Shown piece after piece: positions 1-6,469 of a DNA stretch of 6,718 nt. A program made the translations under genes and the position numbers. Each line of letters starts with the position of its first letter. The stretch's first letter is position 1. The stretch lies in contig JAGVPR010000218.1 of the NCBI GenBank assembly GCA_020052115.1, forward strand, positions 1 to 6,718, read 5' to 3'. This DNA comes from Candidatus Eiseniibacteriota bacterium. Lineage in GTDB: Bacteria > Eisenbacteria > RBG-16-71-46 > JAGVPR01. Under the pieces are notes generated by a model, which saw only the letters and a program-made list of their open reading frames with translations, was not told the DNA's origin and did not search any database.

Positions 1-934
1 CCCGCGCGCCGCCGAATCGGAGCGACAGGGAGACACGGTGCGCCGACCCGAGATCGCGGTGCGGCGTGAGAGCGTAGTCGAGCGACCAGGCCGCCCGCCG
101 GAATCCCGCCCCCGCCGTCGCTCCGGCCGTCGGATCGTCCCCGTCGAGGCTCGCCCGGTAGCCTGTACGAAGTGAGAGGACCCGGTTCCAGGTCCACTCC
201 GCCCCGAAACGCGCCTCCCTCCGGCCGTCCGCCTCAGAGCCGAACGCGGCGGTGAGCAGGGAGTTTTCGTCGAGCGAACGCACGACCCCGAGCATCACAC
301 CGAAAGGAAGCGGGTACGAATCCGCGCCGTAAGATATCCGGGGGCCGATGTTCCGCGCGAGAGCTCCAAAGCGCCAACCCCGCAGATCGGCCAGCACGCT
401 CACGTCACCGGCGAACGCGGTGACGTCCTCGCCCGCGATGGATTGCTGGATCCCCTTCACGTTCGCCCCGGCGGAGATGTGCGGCGTCACCGCCACGCCC
501 CAGCCCGCCGTCACGGCCAGATCGCGAACGGTAAAATCCCCGGTCGGCTGGCCGGACTCGTCGTACCCGGCGATCGGCGCGCTGTGAAGAAGCGTCGCCG
601 CGATCCCGGCGCCGAACCGCTCCCCCACCGGCATCACGCCTCCGGCCCATTCGAACTGGAGGCCTTGGTACCACTCGGTGTGCGTCGCGCCGAAGTAAGA
701 CCCGTCAATGCGCGAGAGGGCGGCGGGGTTCCAGAAGAGGCACGTTTCATCGGCGGCGAGCGGCACGTACGCGCCGCCCATCCCCAGAGCCCGCGCCCCG
801 ACGTCAATCGCCAGGAAGGCAGCGGCGCTCTCGCCGCCCGCGAGCGCCGTTCCCGGAGCCAAGGAGAGGCTGGAGAGGGCGATGAGGAGGCCTCGGAGCA
901 GGCGGCATCGAAAGAAACGACATTGGATCGGCAA
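1..934 (-). CDS. PorV/PorQ-family (UPF0164-type) outer-membrane beta-barrel protein, 3' end cut by window edge
   Basis: I read 311 open codons from a TTG at 932-934 to the left edge. The start is chosen because GAGGAGG lies 7 bases upstream, and the first in-frame ATG (residue 52) falls inside a conserved motif. Residues 1-32 form a Sec signal peptide: basic n-region (R6, R9, R11, R14), hydrophobic core LLIALSSLSLA, and ALA before GG; there is no lipobox. Then come the family hallmarks GARALGMGGAYV (46-57) and FWNPAAL (67-73), followed by alternating beta-strand sequence with aromatic residues. The last visible strand, HRVSLSLRF, looks like a C-terminal barrel strand, so the stop is probably just outside the window. 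The family consists of FCB outer-membrane barrels: PorV shuttles type IX secretion cargo to the PorU sortase, PorQ anchors another subunit, and many members have no known role. Assignment to the family is strong; assignment to PorV itself is not possible. Confidence 0.85.
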   Translation of the reverse strand, partial: MPIQCRFFRCRLLRGLLIALSSLSLAPGTALAGGESAAAFLAIDVGARALGMGGAYVPLAADETCLFWNPAALSRIDGSYFGATHTEWYQGLQFEWAGGVMPVGERFGAGIAATLLHSAPIAGYDESGQPTGDFTVRDLAVTAGWGVAVTPHISAGANVKGIQQSIAGEDVTAFAGDVSVLADLRGWRFGALARNIGPRISYGADSYPLPFGVMLGVVRSLDENSLLTAAFGSEADGRREARFGAEWTWNRVLSLRTGYRASLDGDDPTAGATAGAGFRRAAWSLDYALTPHRDLGSAHRVSLSLRFGGAR

Positions 935-941
935 GTTGCGG

Positions 942-948
942 CCTCCTC
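942..948 (-). promoter_or_regulatory. Shine-Dalgarno site deciding the TTG start of the PorV-type gene
   Basis: On the minus strand GAGGAGG is followed by 7 bases and then TTG (932-934). It is a near-perfect anti-16S match, and no ATG or GTG competes nearby. It is the main reason for accepting a TTG start directly ahead of a well-formed signal peptide. Confidence 0.75.
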
Positions 949-1065
949 GTTTTCGGATCGGCGAGTCTGTTTGGAGCAGAGGGCGTGCCGGTCGAGCCGG
1001 ACCTAGACGCGGCCGCCGGCCGAGCGCCCAACTCGCTCTGGGGGAAGGAGTAGCGCCCCCTGCGC

Positions 1066-1112
1066 AAAAAGACCCGCCCCCGCCGGCGCGTCGGACGCCG
1101 GAGGGACGGGCC
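1066..1112 (-). terminator. Intrinsic terminator ending the sugar-nucleotide operon
   Basis: Read on the minus strand, a 17-base arm (1096-1112) pairs with an 18-base arm (1071-1088) around a 7-base loop. Next to the loop are six G-C pairs, then one mismatch, four more pairs, a single-base bulge and six further pairs including one G-U. The hairpin is followed at once by five U (1066-1070). It lies 68 bases past the aminotransferase stop and ahead of the PorV-type gene, so most operon transcripts should end here. The plus-strand side has no comparable U tract, so it appears one-directional. The gap from here to 934 shows no convincing promoter. Confidence 0.85.
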
Positions 1113-1180
1113 TCTCCGCTTTGCAGCCTGCACTCGGAGCCGTCGGTTTGCGAAACCCGGCGGCGGGTGTTCCGTCTAGC

Positions 1181-2296
1181 TCAAGCGCGGCCCTCCCGAA
1201 CCACGAACGAGAGAAGGCTCTTCACGACATGCTCCTTCTCCTCCGGCTTGAGCTCCGGATACACCGGGAGCGAGAGCGATGTCTTCTGCGCCTCCTCGGC
1301 GACGGGAAAACTTCCCTCGCGATAGCCCAGATCCTGGAAGCACCCCTGGAGGTGGAGCGAGAGCGGGTAATAGATGCCCGTGCCGACGCCCGCTGTCTTC
1401 AGGTGCTCGATCAGGGATTCGCGAGCCAGCGCGGCGATCGTGTACTGGTTGTACACGTGGAAACACCCTTCCCTCACGACCGGCGTGCCGAACGGGCCGC
1501 CGCGCAACTCGCGGTCGTAGTACGCCGCGTTCGCGCGGCGCGCGGCGGTCCAGCTCTCGAGGTGGTCCAGCTTGAGATCGAGCAGCGTGGCCTGGATCTC
1601 ATCGAGCCGGCTGTTCATGCCGACGATGGCGTGGAAGTACTTCGGCTTCGCGCCGTGGACCCGCAGGCGGCGGATGAGATCCGCCAGCGCGTCGTCATTG
1701 GTCGTGATCATGCCGCCGTCGCCGTAACCGCCGAGGTTCTTCGTCGGATAGAACGAGAAGCAGCCGACCCGCCCGATCGAGCCGGCCGGCCGGTCGCGCC
1801 AGCGGGCCCCGAGCGACTGCGCCGCGTCCTCGACGACCGCGATCGAACGCTTCCGGGCGACCTCGAGGATCGGCTCCATGTCCGCGCTCTGGCCGAAAAG
1901 GTGCACGGGCATGATCGCCTTCGTGCGAGGCGTCAGGGCGGCTTCGACCGCCTTCGGATCCATGTTGTAGGTGTCGGGCAGGATGTCCACGAATACCGGC
2001 CGGCCCCCGATGTGGCTCACAGCCCCGGCGCTCGCGAAGAAGGTGAATGTCGGCACGATGACCTCGTCGCCCGGGCCGATGCCGATGGCCTTGAGCGACA
2101 GGATCAGCGCGTCCGTGCCCGATGCGCACGCGATCGCGTGCTTCGTCCCGCAGAGCTTGGCGATCCGCTCCTCGAGCCGCTTCACCCACGGTCCAAGGAT
2201 GTAGTTGCCGCTCTTGAGCACCTCGTCCACCCGGCGCATCGCCTCCTCGCGAAGCGGCGCGTACTGCCCCTGGAGATCTAGAAGCGGGATCTTCAT
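1181..2296 (-). CDS. wbpE: DegT/DnrJ/EryC1/StrS-family sugar aminotransferase, WbpE-type
   Basis: A 371-residue PLP-dependent enzyme of the usual family length. WbpE transfers an amino group, normally from glutamate, to C3 of UDP-2-acetamido-3-keto-glucuronic acid. Visible motifs, numbered from MKIPLLDL: ASGTDAL (58-64) for the PLP phosphate, EDAAQS (156-161) with the Asp that contacts the pyridine nitrogen and the stacking Gln, and SFYPTKNLGGYGDGG (181-195) with Schiff-base Lys186. YILGP near residue 32 and MNSRLDEIQA are also typical. I chose the ATG at 2294-2296 because GGAGG sits 6 bases upstream and family members begin with this M-x-x-x-x-DL pattern; an ATG at 2300-2302 adds two residues and is the alternative. 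The gene begins 13 bases after the acetyltransferase stop, so the two are likely co-translated. Family assignment is certain; the WbpE substrate rests on neighbours and overall resemblance. Confidence 0.93.
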   Translation of the reverse strand: MKIPLLDLQGQYAPLREEAMRRVDEVLKSGNYILGPWVKRLEERIAKLCGTKHAIACASGTDALILSLKAIGIGPGDEVIVPTFTFFASAGAVSHIGGRPVFVDILPDTYNMDPKAVEAALTPRTKAIMPVHLFGQSADMEPILEVARKRSIAVVEDAAQSLGARWRDRPAGSIGRVGCFSFYPTKNLGGYGDGGMITTNDDALADLIRRLRVHGAKPKYFHAIVGMNSRLDEIQATLLDLKLDHLESWTAARRANAAYYDRELRGGPFGTPVVREGCFHVYNQYTIAALARESLIEHLKTAGVGTGIYYPLSLHLQGCFQDLGYREGSFPVAEEAQKTSLSLPVYPELKPEEKEHVVKSLLSFVVREGRA

Positions 2297-2309
2297 CGCC
2301 ATCCTCCCG

Positions 2310-3065
2310 TCACTCCTTCCACCCTTGATTGTCGAGAAGTTGCTCCTCGGGCACCGGGCGCCACGCCTTGGCGGGCGTGCCGAGCACGATCTGGCCGGAC
2401 GGCGCGTCGGTCGTCACGACGGATCCCGCGGCGATGAGCGTGTCGGCGCCGATCGTGATCCCAGGAAGGATGACGCTGCCCACGCCGAGGCGCCCGCCGC
2501 GCTCGACGGTCACCCCCTTGAAGTGCTTGAACCGCTCCTCCGTGCGCCCGACGTAATTGTCGTTCGACGTGAGCACTCCGGGGGCGACGAAGACACGGTC
2601 CCCCAGCTTCGAGTACGCCGTGATGTAACTCTCCGTCTCCAGCTTGCAGAAGCGGCCGATGGAGCACTGGTTCTCGATGCTCACGCCACGGCCGACGATC
2701 GTGCCCTCGCCGATCGTCACGTCCTCGCGGACCGTGGCGAGATCCGCGATGAGGACGCGGGGGCCGATCTCGCAGCCGGCGTAGAGAACGACTCCGGTAC
2801 CGACCAGAACGCGGTCGCCGATCGTCGCCGGCGCCACCGGAGGGCGTTCCTTCAGGATGCTGATCGAGGCCCTCATCGGCTGCTTGCCGATCACCGCGTG
2901 ATCGTCAATGCGCACGTCGTCGCCGATCCGCGTGCCTTCATGGAGCACGACGCCATGACCGATCTTGCAGTTGCAGCCGATCACGACGTTCTTCTCGATC
3001 ACGGTGAAACGCCCGAGGCTCGTACCCTCGCCGACCCGGGCGGATGAATCCACATGCGCCTCCAT
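2310..3065 (-). CDS. wbpD: Left-handed beta-helix (hexapeptide-repeat) N-acetyltransferase, WbpD/WlbB-like
   Basis: A 251-residue protein made mostly of hexapeptide repeats of the [LIV]-G-x-x-x type, the trimeric left-handed beta-helix acyltransferase fold. WbpD acetylates the 3-amino group of UDP-GlcNAc(3NH2)A using acetyl-CoA. An N-terminal helix block (about 4-60) is followed by a non-repeat linker (about 61-78) and a second block (79-213). LTSNDNY (165-171) followed by VERGGRLGVGSVILPGITIG (187-206) matches the active-site loop and last coils of WbpD/WlbB enzymes, and GSVVTTDAPSG with GTPAK closes the helix. The start at 3063-3065 has AGGAG 9 bases upstream; a longer frame from 3245 would overlap the oxidoreductase by over 130 bases and lacks helix sequence. 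At 251 residues it is clearly longer than classical WbpD (about 190), because of the extra N-terminal block. The function is supported by its position between the WbpB-type and WbpE-type genes. Confidence 0.9.
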   Translation of the reverse strand: MEAHVDSSARVGEGTSLGRFTVIEKNVVIGCNCKIGHGVVLHEGTRIGDDVRIDDHAVIGKQPMRASISILKERPPVAPATIGDRVLVGTGVVLYAGCEIGPRVLIADLATVREDVTIGEGTIVGRGVSIENQCSIGRFCKLETESYITAYSKLGDRVFVAPGVLTSNDNYVGRTEERFKHFKGVTVERGGRLGVGSVILPGITIGADTLIAAGSVVTTDAPSGQIVLGTPAKAWRPVPEEQLLDNQGWKE

Positions 3066-3109
3066 CGCGAATCGCTCCTTGGTTTGCTCGGGCCCTGAAG
3101 GCCCATGAC

Positions 3110-4123
3110 CTAGATTGACACCGGCTCGCCGTTGCGCTCCAGAGAGCGCTGCGCCGCCGCCAGCACCTTCACGACCTCCAGGCCCTTCCTTCCGTCCGTC
3201 AGCGGACGGGACCGCTCCCGCACGCAGCGCAGGAAATGCTCGCACTCGAGGCGGAGCGGCTCGGCCATCTCGATCTTCGGGATCAGGATATCGCCGAACC
3301 GGAGCGTCAGCGATTCCTGGTACGAAACCGCGCCGCCGCCCTCGACGCCCTTGTCGTAGATACGGATCTTCTCCGTGCTCTCCACGTCGTCGAAGACCGC
3401 CATCTTGAGGCTTCCGACGATCGTGAACTTACGGATCTTGTGCGGATCGAGCCAGGAGATCTGGATGTTCGCCATTCGCCCGCCCGGGTAGCGCATGTTG
3501 AGGAAGGCGACATCCACGATCCCCGGGCGGAGGAACGCCTCCCCGCGCGCGCTCACGTCGGTGGGCACGGCGTCGAGGAAGTGGTTCATCACGGAGATAT
3601 CGTGCGGGGCGAAGCTCCAGAGCGCGTTCTCGTCCTTGCGGATCGTGCCGAGATTCACGCGCTGCGAATAGAGGTATCGGAGTTCCCCCAGGTCGCCGGC
3701 CTCGATCAGCGACCTCACCTTCCTCACCGCCGGATGGTAGAGGAGCAGGTGGCCGACCATGAGGATCCGGCTCCCCTTGTCCGCCAGCCTGATGAGATCC
3801 TCGGCCTCGTCCACCGCCAGCGTCATCGGTTTCTCGACGAAGACGTCCCGGCCCGACATCAGAGCTTCACGGGCGAGCGCGTGATGCGCCGCCGCCGAGG
3901 AGGAAACGACCACCGCCTCGACATGTGAATCAGCCAGCGCCTCAGCGAGGCTCCCTGCGGGGCGTGTCCCCGGCAGTTTCGCCGCGGCCCGGCTGCGGGC
4001 CCCCTCGTCCACGTCGCAGATCCAGAGGAGACGGCTCTGCGGGTGGGATGCGAAGTTGCGCGCGAGGTTCATTCCCCAGGCGCCGGCTCCCGCGAGCGCC
4101 ACGCCCACCGGACTCGGCGTCAC
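3110..4123 (-). CDS. wbpB: Gfo/Idh/MocA-family oxidoreductase, WbpB/WlbA-type UDP-GlcNAcA 3-dehydrogenase
   Basis: A 337-residue NAD-dependent oxidoreductase. WbpB oxidises C3 of UDP-GlcNAcA to a ketone, the substrate for the WbpE aminotransferase. An N-terminal Rossmann fold carries GAGAWGMNLARNF (12-24) and an acidic ICDVD end of strand 2 (35-39). FVEKPMTL (95-102) holds the family's catalytic Lys98. GHLLLYHP (124-131) and LWSFAPHDISVM (168-179), with the His-Asp pair at 174-175, fit the sugar-nucleotide branch rather than simple polyol dehydrogenases. The start is GTG at 4121-4123, with a GGGGAAG-type site just upstream; its GTGA overlaps the epimerase stop by four bases, implying translational coupling. 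The next ATG (residue 18) would destroy the nucleotide-binding motif. The stop is TAG at 3110-3112. A 44-base gap, the longest inside the operon, precedes the acetyltransferase. The family is certain; the exact substrate is inferred from the operon. Confidence 0.92.
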   Translation of the reverse strand: MTPSPVGVALAGAGAWGMNLARNFASHPQSRLLWICDVDEGARSRAAAKLPGTRPAGSLAEALADSHVEAVVVSSSAAAHHALAREALMSGRDVFVEKPMTLAVDEAEDLIRLADKGSRILMVGHLLLYHPAVRKVRSLIEAGDLGELRYLYSQRVNLGTIRKDENALWSFAPHDISVMNHFLDAVPTDVSARGEAFLRPGIVDVAFLNMRYPGGRMANIQISWLDPHKIRKFTIVGSLKMAVFDDVESTEKIRIYDKGVEGGGAVSYQESLTLRFGDILIPKIEMAEPLRLECEHFLRCVRERSRPLTDGRKGLEVVKVLAAAQRSLERNGEPVSI

Positions 4124-5079
4124 CGCGTCTTCCCCGTGTCACGGCTTGCGAGGACGTGCGTGACGGTGAGTCGAAGCCCCTCCTCCATCCGGACGCCCGG
4201 TTCGTAGCCCAGCACCTGCCGGGCCCTGGCGATGTCGGCCAACGAGTGTTTCACGTCGCCGGCCCTGGCCGGTGCGTGCTCGGGATTCGCAGGCCGGCCC
4301 ATGATCCGCTCGAGCACCTCGAGCATCTCGAGAAGGGAGACGCGCTCGCCCATCGCGACGTTGAGTACTTCGCCGGAGAGCCCGGGCGCCTCGAGCGCAA
4401 GGATGTTCGCGCGCACCACGTTGTCAATGAACGTGAAATCGCGGGACTGATGCCCGTCGCCGTAGATCAGCGGGCGGCGACCGGCCGCGAGGGCCTCGAT
4501 GAACAGCGGCACCACGGCGGCATACGGCGAGTCCGGGTCCTGGCGCGGGCCGAAGACGTTGAAGTAACGCAGCGTCACCGTCTGGATGCCGTAAAGGCGC
4601 GCGTACACCTGGCAGTAGTACTCCCCCACCAGTTTCGAGACGGCGTAGGGCGACATCGGCGCCGGGAGCATCTCCTCGGACTTCGGGAGCGAGGGGTTGT
4701 CGCCGTACACCGACGACGACCCGGCGTACATGAATCGCCGCACGCCCAGCTTGCGCGCCGCTTCGAGGACGATGACCGTGCCGTCGGCGTTCACCGCGTG
4801 GCTGGCGGCCGGGTCATCGATCGAGCGTTGCACCGAGGGCAGAGCCGCTTCGTGGAAGATCGCATCCACCCCGGAGGCGACCTCCTCGACGGCGCGCGGA
4901 TCCCGCACGTCCCCGTTGACGATCCGGAGGCGGTTTCCGCCCTCCGCGAAGTCGAGATTCTCGCGTCGCCCCGTCGAGAAATTGTCGAGGACGCGCACCG
5001 CGTCGCCGCGGGCGAGGAGCGCTCCCGCGATATGCGAGCCGATGAAGCCGGCTCCTCCGGTCACGAGATACTCGGACAA
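4120..5079 (-). CDS. Extended short-chain dehydrogenase/reductase: NAD-dependent nucleotide-sugar 4-epimerase, WbpP-like
   Basis: A 319-residue protein of the GalE/WbpP group, which inverts C4 of UDP-hexoses through a transient keto intermediate on tightly bound NAD. Visible: TGGAGFIG (7-14), the adenine-ribose site LDNFSTG (31-37), SSS (121-123), Tyr145-x-x-x-Lys149 in SPYAVSK, LRYFNVFGPRQDP (170-182) and SRDFTFIDNVV (212-222). GDVKHSLADI (274-283) is close to P. aeruginosa WbpP. From memory of WbpP, the small substrate-box residues Ala209 and Ser306 correspond to Ala188 and Ser279 here, which favours N-acetylated UDP-sugars; WbpP Gly102 appears as Pro81. The start must be TTG at 5077-5079: the 13 in-frame codons back to the upstream TAG contain no start codon, and the nucleotide-binding motif begins at residue 7. 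UDP-glucuronate 4-epimerase or plain GalE activity remain possible. Confidence 0.9.
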   Translation of the reverse strand: MSEYLVTGGAGFIGSHIAGALLARGDAVRVLDNFSTGRRENLDFAEGGNRLRIVNGDVRDPRAVEEVASGVDAIFHEAALPSVQRSIDDPAASHAVNADGTVIVLEAARKLGVRRFMYAGSSSVYGDNPSLPKSEEMLPAPMSPYAVSKLVGEYYCQVYARLYGIQTVTLRYFNVFGPRQDPDSPYAAVVPLFIEALAAGRRPLIYGDGHQSRDFTFIDNVVRANILALEAPGLSGEVLNVAMGERVSLLEMLEVLERIMGRPANPEHAPARAGDVKHSLADIARARQVLGYEPGVRMEEGLRLTVTHVLASRDTGKTR

Positions 5080-5088
5080 GTCGTTTCG

Positions 5089-5094
5089 CCTCCC
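5089..5094 (-). promoter_or_regulatory. Shine-Dalgarno site for the TTG-started epimerase gene
   Basis: GGGAGG on the minus strand ends 9 bases before the TTG at 5077-5079. It sits inside the 39-base gap after the dehydrogenase stop and, with the absence of any other start in frame, fixes the TTG as the start. Confidence 0.7.
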
Positions 5095-5118
5095 TGATCG
5101 CGCAGAGCGCGCGGTCGT

Positions 5119-6420
5119 CTATAGGCGCGCGATCCGGGGGTCGCGGCGGCCCTTGTACACGTTTCTCGTGTCAACGATCAGTGGTGCATGCTGGAGGATC
5201 ATGTCGTAGTCAATGCCGCTGTGCGCGGTGGCCACCACGACGCAGTCGGCCCGCTTCACACTCTCCGCGGTGAGAGGCTGGCCGGCGAGCGAAAGATGGT
5301 CGGTGCGCACTTGCGGCACGTACGGGTCGTGGTACGACACCTCGGCTCCCTGTCCGCGGAGAATTTCCAGAATGTCGAGGGACGGGGATTCGCGCACGTC
5401 GTCAATGTCGGCCTTGTAGGCCACGCCCACCACGAGGATGCGCGACCCGTTGACCGCCTTCTTCTCCCCGTTGAGCGCCCTCGCGACCCTCGCCGCGACG
5501 TAGTACGGCATCTGGCTGTTGACCTGCCCGGCCAGCTCGATGAAGCGCGCCTCGAAGCCCGACGCGCGCGCTTTCCAGGAGAGGTAGAACGGATCCACCG
5601 GGATGCAGTGACCGCCGAGGCCGGGGCCCGGATAGAACGGCATGAAGCCGAAAGGCTTCGTCGCGGCCGCGTCAATGATCTCCCAGACGTCCATTCCCAT
5701 CTTGTCGCTCATGAGGGCCAGCTCGTTCACGAGGCCGATGTTGACGCTGCGGAAGGTGTTCTCCAGCAGCTTGACCATCTCGGCCGTCCGTGTGGAGGAG
5801 ACCGGCACCACCGTGTCGAGGCACTGCTTGTAGAGAAGCATCGCGAGGCGCGTGCACTCCGGCGTCACGCCCCCGACGACCTTCGGGATGTTGCGGGTCT
5901 GGTAGACCGGGTTGCCGGGATCCACACGCTCCGGCGAGAAGGCCAGGTAGAAATCGCGGCCCACCGTGAGCCCCTCGGCCTCCAGCTTCGGCAGGATCAG
6001 CTCCTCGGTCGTCCCGGGATAGGTCGTGCTCTCGAGGATGATGATCTGGCCCGGATGGAGCCGCGGAGCGATCTCGTCGACCGCGGCAACGATGTAGGAG
6101 ACGTCCGGGTCCCGGCTCTTGCGGAGCGGCGTGGGCACGCAGATGTTGACGCCGTCCATCTCGCGGAGCACCTCGAAGTCCGTCGTGGCGCGGATGCGGC
6201 CCTCGCGGGCGAAGGCGGACAGCTCCTTCGAGGGGACGTCCTTCACGTAGGAGACGCCGTCATTCACCTTGGCGCAGCGGGCCGGATCCACGTCCACGCC
6301 GATCGCCTTGAAGCCGGCGCGCGCGAACTCGACGAGCAGCGGGAGCCCGACGTAGCCGAGGCCGATCACGCCGAGGTGAGCCGAACGATCACTCAGTTTC
6401 TGCTCGAGGGACATGCTCAT
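5119..6420 (-). CDS. wbpA: UDP-N-acetyl-D-glucosamine 6-dehydrogenase, WbpA-type (UDP-glucose/GDP-mannose dehydrogenase family)
   Basis: A 433-residue enzyme (WbpA is about 436) that oxidises C6 of UDP-GlcNAc twice with NAD+ to UDP-GlcNAcA. N-terminal Rossmann motif GLGYVGLP (20-27) and GVDVDP (41-46) precede VPTPL (95-99), ESTTYPGTTEE (130-140) and FSPERVDPGNP (161-171). The central helical domain has EMVKLLENTFRSVNIGLVNE (214-233). The active-site loop FYPGPGLGGHCIPVDPFYL (262-280) carries thiohemiacetal Cys272. The C-terminal UDP-binding domain has VGVAYKADIDDVRESPS (331-347). SYVKDVPS and AATKPFGFMPFYPGPGLGGH are very like WbpA rather than UDP-glucose dehydrogenase. The frame extends upstream to 6498, but those 26 codons overlap a likely promoter and add nothing conserved, so I start at ATG 6418-6420; AGGAG lies 11 bases before it and also serves a second ATG at 6412-6414. 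It is the first gene of the operon. Confidence 0.95.
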   Translation of the reverse strand: MSMSLEQKLSDRSAHLGVIGLGYVGLPLLVEFARAGFKAIGVDVDPARCAKVNDGVSYVKDVPSKELSAFAREGRIRATTDFEVLREMDGVNICVPTPLRKSRDPDVSYIVAAVDEIAPRLHPGQIIILESTTYPGTTEELILPKLEAEGLTVGRDFYLAFSPERVDPGNPVYQTRNIPKVVGGVTPECTRLAMLLYKQCLDTVVPVSSTRTAEMVKLLENTFRSVNIGLVNELALMSDKMGMDVWEIIDAAATKPFGFMPFYPGPGLGGHCIPVDPFYLSWKARASGFEARFIELAGQVNSQMPYYVAARVARALNGEKKAVNGSRILVVGVAYKADIDDVRESPSLDILEILRGQGAEVSYHDPYVPQVRTDHLSLAGQPLTAESVKRADCVVVATAHSGIDYDMILQHAPLIVDTRNVYKGRRDPRIARL

Positions 6421-6469
6421 GGCGTCTGACGCTCCTGGGTGGAAAGGAGGAAGCATTCTCAAACTTCGG

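Noticed and set aside
992..1036. Possible promoter for the PorV-type gene (TTGGGC, 18 bases, TCTAGG on the minus strand)
   Set aside because: Both boxes are poor matches to consensus, and similar arrangements arise by chance in GC-rich sequence.
1121..2281. A long open frame on the plus strand, 386 codons, antisense to the aminotransferase
   Set aside because: Its translation is rich in Arg, Ala, Val, Asp and His with no domain motif, typical of the mirror frame of a GC-rich gene. The minus-strand frame has every catalytic motif of a PLP aminotransferase.
3090..3104. Small hairpin (5-base stem, 5-base loop) in the gap between oxidoreductase and acetyltransferase genes
   Set aside because: The stem is short and no U tract follows on either strand, so it is not a terminator; a 5-base GC stem is expected by chance at this composition.
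3066..3245. N-terminal extension of the acetyltransferase to an ATG at 3245
   Set aside because: The extra 60 residues are Gly/Ala/Arg-rich, overlap the end of the oxidoreductase, and are not hexapeptide repeats. The ATG at 3065 has a good ribosome-binding site and opens straight into the helix repeats.
5188..6429. A 413-codon plus-strand frame opposite the dehydrogenase
   Set aside because: Low-complexity Arg/His/Ala/Val composition, no recognisable motif, no Shine-Dalgarno site or partner gene. It is a shadow of the well-conserved minus-strand gene, as are the plus-strand frames at 2205-3047, 3236-3928 and 3925-5097.
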